From the NCBI GenBank assembly GCA_002731875.1, contig PCCY01000010.1, forward strand, positions 1-64,000: a stretch of 64,000 nucleotides of DNA, given 5' to 3'. Shown here in pieces: positions 43,664 through 52,970 of the stretch. The translations under genes and the position numbers were made by a program. The DNA comes from Roseobacter sp. (GTDB taxonomy: Bacteria > Pseudomonadota > Alphaproteobacteria > Rhodobacterales > Rhodobacteraceae). Position 1 is the stretch's first letter. Each line of letters opens with the position of its first letter. The notes beneath the pieces were generated by a model. That model ran no database searches and had not been told where the DNA came from. It saw only the letters and a program-made list of their open reading frames with translations.

Positions 43664-44443
43664 TCAAAGTGTTTTCGCGACTTCCGCCGCTGAGGCGATG
43701 CGAATTCCGGCATCCTGAAGGCCAGCGCGAATAGCCTGTCCCATCGTCAGGGCACCTGGTGTGTCAGAATGAAAGCAGATTGATTCAAAAGCGATGTCTA
43801 TGTCATCGCCCTCGACGGTGGTGACCTTGCCGGTCTTGCAGGCTTTTACGCATTTGGCGGCAATCTGCGCCGGATCGGGGCGCCCGACCTGACGTCGAAA
43901 TACGATTGAACCCGAGTTGTCGTATTCGCGATCGGCATAGAATTCGCGGATCACGGGGTGCCCGGCCCGTTTGGCAGCCTCGTAGGTTTTGGAGATTCCC
44001 ATGCAAAACAACAACGAGTCAGAGCTGGTATCCTGCAACGTATCAACCAGCATCTGCGATAATTCGTCGTTTACCGCTGCCTCCATATAAAGTGCACCGT
44101 GCAATTTTACGTGCTGAAGCGGGGCACCATAGCGCCTTCCGAACTCGCGAATGGCCCCGATCTGGTAGATGATATCGTTGATGAGCTCGTTCGGGTCGGT
44201 TTTGATAAACCGGCGTCCGAAACCCTGAAGATCTGCATAGCCGGGATGCGCCCCAAGCCCGACGCCATGCGCCTGAGCCAGTTTGACGACGCGGTCCATG
44301 GAGTTGGGGTCACCCGCATGAAAGCCCGCCGCGATATTGGCGGAACTGATGATTTTCATAATCTCTTGGTCCGGGGCGTCACCAAGCACCCACTGACCAA
44401 AACCTTCACCCATGTCGCAATTCAGATCGACGATCTCTTTCAT
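43664..44443 (-). CDS. pxpA: 5-oxoprolinase subunit A (LamB/YcsF family)
   Basis: 259 aa. The LamB/YcsF signature is present: DLNCDMGEGFG at the start, IISSANIAAGFHAGDP, GLGAHPGYADLQGFGRR, VKLHGALY, and CFHSDTPGALTMG near the end. In the PxpABC enzyme this subunit takes the activated lactam from PxpB/PxpC and completes hydrolysis. Start 44443 (MKEIVDLNCD) matches family N-termini; the frame from 44491 adds 16 residues without homology. First gene of its operon and divergent from a LysR regulator. Confidence 0.93.
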   Translation of the reverse strand: MKEIVDLNCDMGEGFGQWVLGDAPDQEIMKIISSANIAAGFHAGDPNSMDRVVKLAQAHGVGLGAHPGYADLQGFGRRFIKTDPNELINDIIYQIGAIREFGRRYGAPLQHVKLHGALYMEAAVNDELSQMLVDTLQDTSSDSLLFCMGISKTYEAAKRAGHPVIREFYADREYDNSGSIVFRRQVGRPDPAQIAAKCVKACKTGKVTTVEGDDIDIAFESICFHSDTPGALTMGQAIRAGLQDAGIRIASAAEVAKTL

Positions 44444-44515
44444 GATTGCATCCTTTTTCTGGTATGGGGCCACCATCGCATGCCAGAGCAAAATTGATAT
44501 TTCATTTTTTCACTG

Positions 44516-44544
44516 ATGCATTATTAGTTTTATAGATAATGCAT
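44516..44544. promoter_or_regulatory. LysR-type operator dyad
   Basis: ATGCATTAT, 11 base spacer, ATAATGCAT: a perfect 9 bp inverted repeat in the gap between pxpA and the LysR gene, with inner TAG...TAG-like T-N11-A geometry. Position 28 bases before the LysR start fits autoregulation and control of the divergent pxp operon. Confidence 0.65.
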
Positions 44545-44572
44545 AAACTCGATGCACATTGGAAGGTAACGT

Positions 44573-45475
44573 ATGAATTTCAAGCACTTGAAGTACTTTG
44601 TTGCCACGGCGGATACAGGGCAGGTCAGCCGGGCAGCCCGGTTATTATCAATTTCGCAGTCCTCTGTCACCGGATCGGTGCGCGAACTCGAAGCGATATT
44701 GGGGGTGACGCTGTTTGAACGGCGGGCGCAGGGAATGGAATTGACCAAGGCCGGCCGCGAGTTTCTTCAGGTTGCGCGGGACATCCTCGAGAAGGTTGAT
44801 GCGGCATATCAGATACGGCGCGGCACTTCGGACATTAGTGGAACACTGAAGGTGGCGGCGACCTATACCGTCCTTGGATATTTCCTGCCGTTTCATCTGG
44901 GACGGATGGCGCAGCTATACCCGCATATCGACATCCAGATCGTCGAATTGAACCGTCAGAATATCGAAGAACAGTTGCTGCACAACCAGATCGACATGGC
45001 AGTCGCTCTTACCTCCAACATCCAGCGCGAGGGGATCGAGACCCTAACGCTACTGAAATCGCCACGGCGGGTATGGGTGCCGACGGGTCATGTGTTTTGC
45101 CAAGGCGGAGAGGTATCGCTGCATAGGATTGCTGAAGAACCCTACGTCATGCTGACCGTGGACGAAGCGGCGCATTCAAGCATGAAATACTGGAACAGCC
45201 ACAACGCCCATCCCAACATCAAGCTGCGCACTTCGTCGGTCGAGGCCGTCCGCTCGATTGTGGCAAACGATCAGGGGGTCACTATTCTTTCGGACATGGT
45301 ATATCGTCCTTGGTCGCTTGAGGGGCGAAGAATAGAGACCGTGCCGACCGATGTGGAAATTCCGACGATGGATGTGGGCTTGGCTTTCAATCGTGCCACC
45401 GCAGTTACTCCGGCAATGAAGGCTCTGAAATCGTACTTCTATTCTGCATTTCTGTCACCCAAGTTGCAGTTTTAG
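44573..45475 (+). CDS. LysR-type transcriptional regulator
   Basis: 300 aa. N-terminal helix-turn-helix (LKYFVATADTGQVSRAARLLSISQSSVTGSVRELEAIL, residues 5-42), then the usual ligand-binding domain of two subdomains. Divergent from pxpA with a shared 130 bp intergenic region containing a clear dyad, so it most likely regulates the 5-oxoprolinase-type operon, with the cyclic substrate or a product as coinducer (inference). AGG well placed before ATG. Confidence 0.93.
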   Translation: MNFKHLKYFVATADTGQVSRAARLLSISQSSVTGSVRELEAILGVTLFERRAQGMELTKAGREFLQVARDILEKVDAAYQIRRGTSDISGTLKVAATYTVLGYFLPFHLGRMAQLYPHIDIQIVELNRQNIEEQLLHNQIDMAVALTSNIQREGIETLTLLKSPRRVWVPTGHVFCQGGEVSLHRIAEEPYVMLTVDEAAHSSMKYWNSHNAHPNIKLRTSSVEAVRSIVANDQGVTILSDMVYRPWSLEGRRIETVPTDVEIPTMDVGLAFNRATAVTPAMKALKSYFYSAFLSPKLQF

Positions 45476-45582
45476 TCGGTCCGGCCTTGTACGGCAACGC
45501 CGCATCGACGATAGAATTAAGCCATGAACAATCGGCGTAAATTTTGTGATCCTGCCAGATCAAGCTGCTTGCGGACGGTTCC

Positions 45583-46497
45583 GTGATTGTCGGTCTGGGC
45601 CTGATTGCGCCGTTTTTTATTTATATATTATCGGGTGTTATCGCTCAGATTCTGCTGCGCCACGGTGCTGATCAACAGCGCTGGCTGGATGCCTTCGTCT
45701 TTTATCTGGCGTTGCCTGCGCTGCTGTTCCAGTCGGTCCGGACGGTACCACCGGGTGCGGAAAGCCTGGTCGGCTTTCTTGCCGTGACCACCACGATGAC
45801 GGGCATGATGTTCGTGATCGGTTGGTTTATCGGGCGGGGCAATCAAGCCGGGGATCATCGCGCGGTGTTCGGTTTGGCCGCCAGCTATTCGAACATCGGC
45901 TACATGGGCCCGGCGTTGACGGTGGCGGTGCTGGGTCCCGCGGCGGGTGCGCCTGCCGCGTTTGTATTCTGTGCCGACGTGCTTCTAATTTTTACCATCT
46001 GGCCGATGATGATCGGCGACGGTACCGGCGGATCTGCTCTTTTGTGGCAATCAATGCGCAAAGTTATCACTCATCCATTCATCCTTGCCACTATCGCGGC
46101 ACTTTTATTTGCTTCGACAGGCTGGTCGCTGCCCAAATTTATCGACACTCCGCTAACCGGTTTTCAGCATGCCGCAGCACCTGCGGCTCTGTTTTCACTC
46201 GGGTTAACCCTGGCCCGAAACAGGGGTGGTCATGTGGAGACCAGGCTTGGGGCGTGCCTTGCGGTTAAACTGATCATCCACCCGCTTGCGGTGGCATTGG
46301 CCTTTATGCTGGTGTCGGGGTTTGATCCGATCTGGGTCGCCACGGCAATTATTATGGGTGCTTTGCCTCCGGCTGCGAATGTCTATGTCATGGCCCGCGC
46401 AGAAGGTATCAGCGTTGCGCTCTCCGCGCGTGCTGTTCTGTACGGAACACTCTTTTCCGCAGTCACGTTGCCCGTGGTAATTTCGCTGTTTGCCTAA
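45583..46497 (+). CDS. AEC family permease (auxin efflux carrier-like)
   Basis: 304 aa inner-membrane protein with about ten helices, the AEC fold: YILSGVIAQILLRHG, FYLALPALLFQSV, AASYSNIGYMGPALTVAVLG, and the second half HPLAVALAFMLV, GALPPAANVYVMA. Members export or import carboxylates and amino-acid derivatives. GTG start with a poor ribosome site. Same strand and about 108 bp after the LysR gene, so possibly a transporter for the pxp substrate or product. Confidence 0.87.
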   Translation: MIVGLGLIAPFFIYILSGVIAQILLRHGADQQRWLDAFVFYLALPALLFQSVRTVPPGAESLVGFLAVTTTMTGMMFVIGWFIGRGNQAGDHRAVFGLAASYSNIGYMGPALTVAVLGPAAGAPAAFVFCADVLLIFTIWPMMIGDGTGGSALLWQSMRKVITHPFILATIAALLFASTGWSLPKFIDTPLTGFQHAAAPAALFSLGLTLARNRGGHVETRLGACLAVKLIIHPLAVALAFMLVSGFDPIWVATAIIMGALPPAANVYVMARAEGISVALSARAVLYGTLFSAVTLPVVISLFA

Positions 46498-46747
46498 GCT
46501 GCGCTGACACTGCGAAACGGCACAAGCAGGCTTCGTTGGCGAGGGCTACCGCCTATCGTTCGAATTCATCCGGGGCCGCGGTGGTTCGGGATACAATGGG
46601 ATGTGTGTGCCAAATCATTCGACGAATTCAAATCGGTTGGCTAGCATGGTGGTAACTTGAACGCTGACGGCGTCGTCAGACCAACGCTGGCACGGATGCT
46701 GATCGTGTTCGCGGCAAGAACAATCTTCGGTATGGAAAGGATCAACA

Positions 46748-47059
46748 ATGTGTACGTCGACAGGTACGGGATCTGCCGTTTCAGATGTTTTGATCGAAAA
46801 CGATCGCGCCCGCGTGACACGCTGGCGCTTCCCCAAGCGCGACGACAACACCGGGTGGCACGTGCATGAACACGACTATCTGGTCGTTCCGCTTTACGAC
46901 GGGGTACTGGATATCAGGGACGCCAAAGGGAACATCAGCCAGTCCGACCTAAGGAGCGGGGTGCCATATTTCGGCAAACAGGGCGTAGAGCATGACGTGT
47001 CCAGTCCCAACGATTTCGAATTCGCTTTCATCGAAGTCGAGTTTTTCGTGGAAGCCTAG
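46748..47059 (+). CDS. Small cupin-domain protein
   Basis: 103 aa single cupin. Metal-binding histidines in TGWHVHEHDYLVVP (His38, His40, His42) and the second cupin motif around FGKQGVEHDV. GGATCAACA precedes the ATG. Small cupins include isomerases and sensors; nothing more can be said. It sits just upstream of, and on the same strand as, an AraC regulator. Confidence 0.8.
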   Translation: MCTSTGTGSAVSDVLIENDRARVTRWRFPKRDDNTGWHVHEHDYLVVPLYDGVLDIRDAKGNISQSDLRSGVPYFGKQGVEHDVSSPNDFEFAFIEVEFFVEA

Positions 47060-47068
47060 AAGAGGCCT

Positions 47069-47085
47069 GCACCAAATATTTGTGC
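47069..47085. promoter_or_regulatory. Dyad between cupin and AraC genes
   Basis: GCACCAAATATTTGTGC, an almost perfect 17 bp inverted repeat about 95 bases before the AraC start; possible operator. Confidence 0.35.
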
Positions 47086-47178
47086 GCAAATCGCCTATTT
47101 TTGATTGCGGGATAAAGTAAGGTTGATCCCAACACGCAGGGGCCGGCGCTTGCGGTGAACTGCGAACAGGAGGAAAGG

Positions 47179-48144
47179 ATGCTTGTTTCGACCGACCATA
47201 GCGACGCCGTCGACAAGAACAAAGTCTGGTCTAGGATGATTTCGGAAACCTATTTTCCGCTTTCCGTGGAATGTGCGAACCCACGAGATTTCAGAGGACA
47301 TCTAAAGTCATGGGGATTGGGTGTGCTCGGGCTGTCTGAAATGGCCTGTGACAGCGTCATGTACCGGCGCAGCAAAAGCCACTTCGCGGAAGAAAAAGAA
47401 AACAGTCTGTTGATAACGATCCCGCACAGTGCCGATGTGCACTTTCATCAGGCGTCGCGTCAAACCAGCTGCGGGCCTGGCGGATTTCTGGTTGAACAGG
47501 GCGACATGCCCTATGAATTTTCCCACACCCAGCGAAACAGGCTTTGGGTGCTGAAAGTGCCCACTGCCAGCGTCCAGTCCCGCATCGGCCCCACGGAACG
47601 TCTAAGCGCCCTCACGTTTGACGCAACTTCCGGGATTGGGTCATACTTTGTCGGGGCGGTGCGCAACACGATCGAAAGCATTGACACCATCAACAATGCG
47701 GCGCGCGAGATGGCCGGACAGCATCTGTTGGATCTGCTGTGCCTCTCCATGCGAAGCGACGACCGCATCCTTGACAGCTCCGTTTCGACCATCCGTGCCG
47801 CACATCTGCAACGGGCTGAACAATTCATCCGCGACAATCTGGCTGACCCCGGTCTAAGCCCGCTGATGGTCGCAGAGTCCTGCGGCATTTCACTACGGTA
47901 TCTTCAAGGACTGTTTGCCGAAAATGAATGCTCAGTCGCGGGCTATATCCGGGACAAGCGGCTAACGCGGTGTCACGAAACGCTCGAGATGCTGCACGAT
48001 ACATCCACGATGGCGCAGATCGCGCACAGGTGGGGGTTCTACGACCATGCGCAGTTTTGCAAACATTACCGCAACCGCTTTGGTTGCACCCCGACAGACA
48101 CACGCAAGAAAAGACGGTTGCAGGTAGCCTCGCGCTGTCAATAG
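47179..48144 (+). CDS. AraC-family transcriptional regulator
   Basis: 321 aa. N-terminal sensing region of the AraC_binding_2 kind (residues about 20-190) and C-terminal double helix-turn-helix from about residue 215 (LSPLMVAESCGISLRYLQGLF; TMAQIAHRWGFYDHAQFCKHYRNRFGCTP). ATG 47179 follows AGGAGGAAAGG, a strong ribosome site, so it was preferred to the GTG at 47155. It lies directly upstream of hyuA in the same direction and is a likely activator of the hydantoinase genes. Confidence 0.9.
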   Translation: MLVSTDHSDAVDKNKVWSRMISETYFPLSVECANPRDFRGHLKSWGLGVLGLSEMACDSVMYRRSKSHFAEEKENSLLITIPHSADVHFHQASRQTSCGPGGFLVEQGDMPYEFSHTQRNRLWVLKVPTASVQSRIGPTERLSALTFDATSGIGSYFVGAVRNTIESIDTINNAAREMAGQHLLDLLCLSMRSDDRILDSSVSTIRAAHLQRAEQFIRDNLADPGLSPLMVAESCGISLRYLQGLFAENECSVAGYIRDKRLTRCHETLEMLHDTSTMAQIAHRWGFYDHAQFCKHYRNRFGCTPTDTRKKRRLQVASRCQ

Positions 48145-48241
48145 CACCCGTCGGATCCCGATGCGCATACAAGCCTTTATGGTTCAACGGACGCCTCGGT
48201 TCGTGGCCATACCGCACGTTTAATCAGATTAGGAACGACAT

Positions 48242-50269
48242 ATGACAACGACAAGAGTAGCGGTGGATGTTGGCGGTACCTTTACAGATGTTTGCATCAT
48301 GGACGAACAAACCGGTGAAATCAGGATTGAAAAGACACCGTCGACGCCTGATGATCCCATGCGCGCCATCATGACCGGCGTTTCGCAGGCGAATATAGAT
48401 CTGGCCGACGTGACGCTGTTCTCGCACGGGACCACGGTCGCCACGAATGCGTTGATCACGCGCAAATTGCCGCGCACGGCGATGGTCTGCACCGAAGGTT
48501 TTCGCGATGTTGTAGAAATACGCCGCTCGAACAAGGAAGACCTGTGGGACACTTACAAGGACGTCGCCAAACCTTACATCCCCCGCCGCGACCGGTTGAC
48601 GGTCAAGGAACGTGTCGATGCGGCAGGTGAGATAATTCAACCGCTTGACGAAGAAGAAGTGCGGCGCGTGGCAGGTATACTGAAAAAGCGCGGCGTGAAG
48701 GCGATAGCTGTGTGCTTCATCAACTCTTACGTCAACGCCAGCAATGAGATTCGGGTACGCGAAATCCTGCGAGAGGTTATGCCTGACGTACATATTTCCA
48801 CCTCGTCCGAGATCATGCCCGAGATATTCGAGCACGAACGCTTTTCGACCACGATGGTCAATGCTGTCGTGTCCCCAGTCGTGGTGGATTATGTCTCAAG
48901 GCTTAGCGACAAGCTGACCGAGGGCGGATATCGGCGCGATCTTTTGTTGCTGCATTCCGGAGGCGGCGTCATGACGCCAGCCAGCGTCAAGGACTTTGCC
49001 GCACGTCTGGCGGGGTCGGGCATCGCTGCGGGAGCGATCGCAAGTCGCTTTATCGGCAATCTGTGCGGTTACGAAAACTCCATCGGGTTCGACATGGGAG
49101 GGACCAGCACCGATGTTTCGCTGACCTATCAAGGTGAATCCACAGTCACCAAGGATTGGTATATCGAATACGGCTATCCGATCCGCTTTCCCAGCATCGA
49201 AGTGCTTACCATCGGGGCCGGTGGCGGGTCTTTGGCCTGGAGGGACGAAGGCGGATCGTTGCGCAACGGACCGCAATCGGCAGGGGCGCAACCCGGCCCG
49301 GCTTGCTATTCCAACGGAAACGAAGTGGCGACCAACACTGACGCCAATGTCGTGCTCGGGCGGCTTGGGCACAGCTTGGCCGGAGGTGACATCACGCTGG
49401 ACCCGACGCTTGCGGAAAATGCGGTGCGCGAGACCGTGGCAGAGCCTTTCGGGATGGAACTGCACGAGGCAGCCGAGGCGATCATCGATGTCGCCAATGC
49501 CAACATGGCAAACGCGGTGCGCCTGCTATCCATCAGCCGTGGCCGCGACCCGAGGGATTTCGCGCTTGTGGCCTTTGGCGGGGCAGGTGCCTTGCACGGC
49601 GCTGCCGTCGCGCAAGAGCTGGCCATTCCGGTTGTGATTGTGCCGCCAAATCCTGGGGTTACCTCGGCAATGGGGTGTTTGCTGGTCGATATCCAACATG
49701 ACTTTTCCGATAGTTTCATGGCGGATGCGTCCACCACGACGGCGCAAGATCTGGAAGCCGCTTTTGCAAAGATCGAACAAGAAGCGGTAGATCGTCTGCA
49801 TCATGAAGGCGTGTTGCCCGAAGACACGGTCCTGCAACGCTCTGTTGAAATGATGTATCAAGGCCAATGGCGGTCCTTGTCGGCCTCTGCACCGCCAAAG
49901 ATTACCAGCACCCAAGATTTGGTGGACGGATTTCACGCGGAACACGCGCGCGAATACAACTTTCGTCGCGACGATTCTCCGGTCAGCATCTTCAGGGTCG
50001 GGGTCAAGGCGATCGGCGTTGTGCAAAAGGCCAATCTACCGTCGTTCGAGGTGGTCAAACATGTACCGGAACCCGCAGGCCAACGTGCGGTCTGGTTCAA
50101 GGGCAAACAATGCGACGCTGCAATCTATCATCGTCAGGATATCAAGGCGGGCGCTGAATTCTCTGGCCCCGCGATTGTCGAGCAAATCGATTCAACCGTT
50201 GTCGTGCCGCCAAATACCACAGCAACTGTCGACAAATACTTGAACATTCTTATCCGTGTGAAGGGCTAA
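48242..50269 (+). CDS. Hydantoinase/oxoprolinase subunit A (HyuA)
   Basis: 675 aa ATP-dependent subunit of the N-methylhydantoinase / 5-oxoprolinase / acetone carboxylase superfamily. It has the actin-like fold: first phosphate motif VDVGGTFTDVCI (residues 8-19), SHGTTVATNALI, LLLHSGGGVMTP, second phosphate motif GFDMGGTSTDVSL, and VAFGGAGALHG. With HyuB it would activate a cyclic amide carbonyl with ATP and open the ring. Exact substrate (hydantoin, N-methylhydantoin, 5-oxoproline or other) cannot be read. TAGGAACGACAT precedes the ATG. Confidence 0.92.
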   Translation: MTTTRVAVDVGGTFTDVCIMDEQTGEIRIEKTPSTPDDPMRAIMTGVSQANIDLADVTLFSHGTTVATNALITRKLPRTAMVCTEGFRDVVEIRRSNKEDLWDTYKDVAKPYIPRRDRLTVKERVDAAGEIIQPLDEEEVRRVAGILKKRGVKAIAVCFINSYVNASNEIRVREILREVMPDVHISTSSEIMPEIFEHERFSTTMVNAVVSPVVVDYVSRLSDKLTEGGYRRDLLLLHSGGGVMTPASVKDFAARLAGSGIAAGAIASRFIGNLCGYENSIGFDMGGTSTDVSLTYQGESTVTKDWYIEYGYPIRFPSIEVLTIGAGGGSLAWRDEGGSLRNGPQSAGAQPGPACYSNGNEVATNTDANVVLGRLGHSLAGGDITLDPTLAENAVRETVAEPFGMELHEAAEAIIDVANANMANAVRLLSISRGRDPRDFALVAFGGAGALHGAAVAQELAIPVVIVPPNPGVTSAMGCLLVDIQHDFSDSFMADASTTTAQDLEAAFAKIEQEAVDRLHHEGVLPEDTVLQRSVEMMYQGQWRSLSASAPPKITSTQDLVDGFHAEHAREYNFRRDDSPVSIFRVGVKAIGVVQKANLPSFEVVKHVPEPAGQRAVWFKGKQCDAAIYHRQDIKAGAEFSGPAIVEQIDSTVVVPPNTTATVDKYLNILIRVKG

Positions 50270-50272
50270 GAC

Positions 50273-52234
50273 ATGAAAAATACACCCAATCAGGACCTTG
50301 ATCCGGTCACGTTCGAGGTTCTCAAGAATTCATTCATCACCTCTGTTGACCAAATGGCAGAGCAAATGCTGAGAACTTGTTATTCGTTCGTGATCTATAA
50401 CCGTGATTTTTCAAACGGTCTGCATGACGCCGACGGTAACTGCGTGGCACAGGGCAATTCGGACATCGCCGTCCATGTCGGGACGCTTCACTACACCTGC
50501 AAGGACGTGATCCGCGTGTTCAAGGGCGACATGTATCCAGGCGATGTATACGCCATCAATGATCCCTACGCTGGCGGGACCCACTTTAGCGACGTACGCC
50601 TTATCCGACCGATATTCGACGAAGAGACCTTGATCGGATTCTCGCAATCCAATGGTCATTGGTCTGATCTGGGTGGTTCGGTACCGGGATCGTTCAACGT
50701 TGCAGCCCACGAAATGTTTGGCGAAGCCGTGCGCATAACGCCGATCCGCTTGTTTCACAAAGGCAAATTCTGCGCTGATGTGGCAAACATGATTGCCGCC
50801 AACACACGCGACCCTGCGGCTATCATCGGCGACATCCATTCACAGGCGCAAGCGACGCAGGTCGCCGAACGTGAGCTTCAGCGTTTGGTGGGCAAATATG
50901 GCCGCGGTCAGGTGACCAAGGGCATGGAGGAAGTGCAGAACTATGTCGAACGGGCCGTGCGTCAACGGATTGCCGACTTGCCCGACGGAACATGGGAGGC
51001 CGTGGACTATATCGACCGCGATCCCGGTGCCGGCGAGGGGATGATCCCGATTCACATCAAGATGACGATCAAGGGCGACCAGATTGTATATGATTTCGAG
51101 GGCAGTCATCCTACGATCTCGTCAATCTACAACTCCGCACATGGCGCGACCTTTTCGGCTGTGGTCGCAGGTATGAAAACCTTCTTTCCCGATCTTCCGC
51201 TCAACAGCGGCTTTTACCGTATGGTGGACGTACGGGCCCCCAAGAACAGCGTCGTCAGCGCCGAGTGGCCCGTCGCCGTGACCGGGTTCTTGATGCCGTT
51301 CGAAAAAATCATGAATGCTATTTTCGAAATGTGGTCGCAGATCATGCCTGATCGCGCCATCGCGTGTGCGTTTAATCTTGAATACCTGCTGGCCGGCGGG
51401 AATGACCTGCGCAAACCGGACAAACCTATTTACATGTTCTACGAATGGTTGCCCGGTGGCTGGGGCGGGCGTAACGGTAAAGACGGCAGCGATGTTACCA
51501 CGGCCTGTTTCGGTACCGGACTGATGTCGCAGCCGTCCGAAGGCAATGAGCGGGTGAACCCGACCCGCGCGGACGAATTTCAGATCAAGCAAGACAGCCC
51601 CGGCCCCGGCAAATGGCGTGGCGGTGCCGGTGTCATCAAGGCGTCTACGTTGCTGGAGGCCGACAACACGGTGATGTCTTATATCTGCGACCGCGAACGG
51701 GCCGTGGTGTGGGGCGTCGAGGGCGGATTGCCGTCCATGCCACATGGGCTGATGGTAAAACACGCGGACACCGGCGAAGAGAAATGGCTTGGATCGGTAT
51801 TTTCCAATTACAAGATCAAAAGCGGCGACAGGTTTACCCGCCCAACGGCTGGGGGCGGGGGTTATGGCGACCCGCTTGAGCGTGATGCAGAACGGGTGCG
51901 TCAAGACGTGATCGACGAGTATGTTTCTGTTGAGCGGGCCGAACTAGACTATGGTGTCGTGATCAAGGTGATCGACGCGGATATGCTGGAGTATGAAATC
52001 GACGATGCCGCGACGGAAAAAGCCCGCGCGTATATCCGTGAGCACCGGGTTGGGTGGGCCAGGATGGATCCTGATCGCGTGTCAAAGATGTACCAAAACG
52101 GCGATATCAACGAAATGGACGCGGTGCGCAAATACGCGGTCATTCTCGACTGGGGCTCTGGGGAGGTGATGCATAATTCGACCCGGCAATTTCGTGAAAG
52201 TTTCGAAAAGCGCTCGGTGGCCCATTGGACGTGA
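50273..52234 (+). CDS. Hydantoinase/oxoprolinase subunit B (HyuB)
   Basis: 653 aa partner of HyuA, starting three bases after its stop. Family motifs: DPVTFEVLKNSF at the N-terminus, MLRTCYSFVIYNRDFSNGLHDADG, INDPYAGGTHFSDVRLI, SNGHWSDLGGSVPGSF, and the glycine-rich TAGGGGYGDPLERD near the C-terminus. The GTHxxD group fits the metal site of the family. The two subunits together form the ring-opening enzyme in the cytoplasm. Confidence 0.93.
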   Translation: MKNTPNQDLDPVTFEVLKNSFITSVDQMAEQMLRTCYSFVIYNRDFSNGLHDADGNCVAQGNSDIAVHVGTLHYTCKDVIRVFKGDMYPGDVYAINDPYAGGTHFSDVRLIRPIFDEETLIGFSQSNGHWSDLGGSVPGSFNVAAHEMFGEAVRITPIRLFHKGKFCADVANMIAANTRDPAAIIGDIHSQAQATQVAERELQRLVGKYGRGQVTKGMEEVQNYVERAVRQRIADLPDGTWEAVDYIDRDPGAGEGMIPIHIKMTIKGDQIVYDFEGSHPTISSIYNSAHGATFSAVVAGMKTFFPDLPLNSGFYRMVDVRAPKNSVVSAEWPVAVTGFLMPFEKIMNAIFEMWSQIMPDRAIACAFNLEYLLAGGNDLRKPDKPIYMFYEWLPGGWGGRNGKDGSDVTTACFGTGLMSQPSEGNERVNPTRADEFQIKQDSPGPGKWRGGAGVIKASTLLEADNTVMSYICDRERAVVWGVEGGLPSMPHGLMVKHADTGEEKWLGSVFSNYKIKSGDRFTRPTAGGGGYGDPLERDAERVRQDVIDEYVSVERAELDYGVVIKVIDADMLEYEIDDAATEKARAYIREHRVGWARMDPDRVSKMYQNGDINEMDAVRKYAVILDWGSGEVMHNSTRQFRESFEKRSVAHWT

Positions 52235-52312
52235 CGGTGTTCATGATCTGCGGTGTCTGTGATCATCGGGCAGTCGGTTGCTGACGATGTTCAGCGGGGT
52301 TATAGGTTGACC

Positions 52313-52798
52313 ATGGTGAAACTTGACCGCATCGATTTCCGGATCTTGCGCGCGTTGTCTGTTGACGGGCGGATGACCAAAGCGGCATTGGCGGAAAAGG
52401 TCGGGCTTTCACCTTCGCCGTGCTGGGAACGTTTGCGCCGCCTCGAGGCGTCGGGCCTGATCGCCGGTTACCGTGCCGAAATCAATCTGCGCAAGCTTCC
52501 GGGTACGGTAACCGTATTTGTAACGATCGAACTGGATTCACATGCCGTCGCGCGGTTCCAGTCCTTTGAGAACACGGTCAGCAAGCACCCTGAAATTATC
52601 GGTTGTTGGGCGATAGGTGGAGGGTATGATTATCTGGTTCAGGTGGTGGCATCGTCCATCGAAGCCTATCAGGAGCTGATGGAAACCGTGCTTGACGCCT
52701 CTGACGATATTGCGCGTTACTATTCATATATTGTCACGAAAACTGTACGCAGCCCCGCGGCACCCCTGCATCTATTTTCTGAACAATCAGACGATTAG
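52313..52798 (+). CDS. Lrp/AsnC family regulator
   Basis: 161 aa. N-terminal helix-turn-helix (DRIDFRILRALSVDGRMTKAALAEKVGLSPSPCWERLRRLE) and C-terminal RAM ligand domain (VTVFVTIELDSH; GCWAIGGGYDYLVQVV). Start 52313 (MVKLDRID) matches the family; the frame from 52253 adds 20 residues. It follows hyuB by 78 bases and precedes an aminotransferase, so it may sense the amino acid produced by the pathway. Confidence 0.92.
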   Translation: MVKLDRIDFRILRALSVDGRMTKAALAEKVGLSPSPCWERLRRLEASGLIAGYRAEINLRKLPGTVTVFVTIELDSHAVARFQSFENTVSKHPEIIGCWAIGGGYDYLVQVVASSIEAYQELMETVLDASDDIARYYSYIVTKTVRSPAAPLHLFSEQSDD

Positions 52799-52970
52799 CA
52801 AGGAACTATCGGTCATTCGTGTTGATTATTCCGAAAACGCAGGGAACTTCGGATAAATCATCTTTGACGAACGGCTATGGTCGCGATCAGGGGCCCGTCT
52901 TGCAACTGGGTCGATTTTCAATTTCGAGGCGGCCAGCTTTGACCGTCCATCCATGATATGAGGGAACAGC

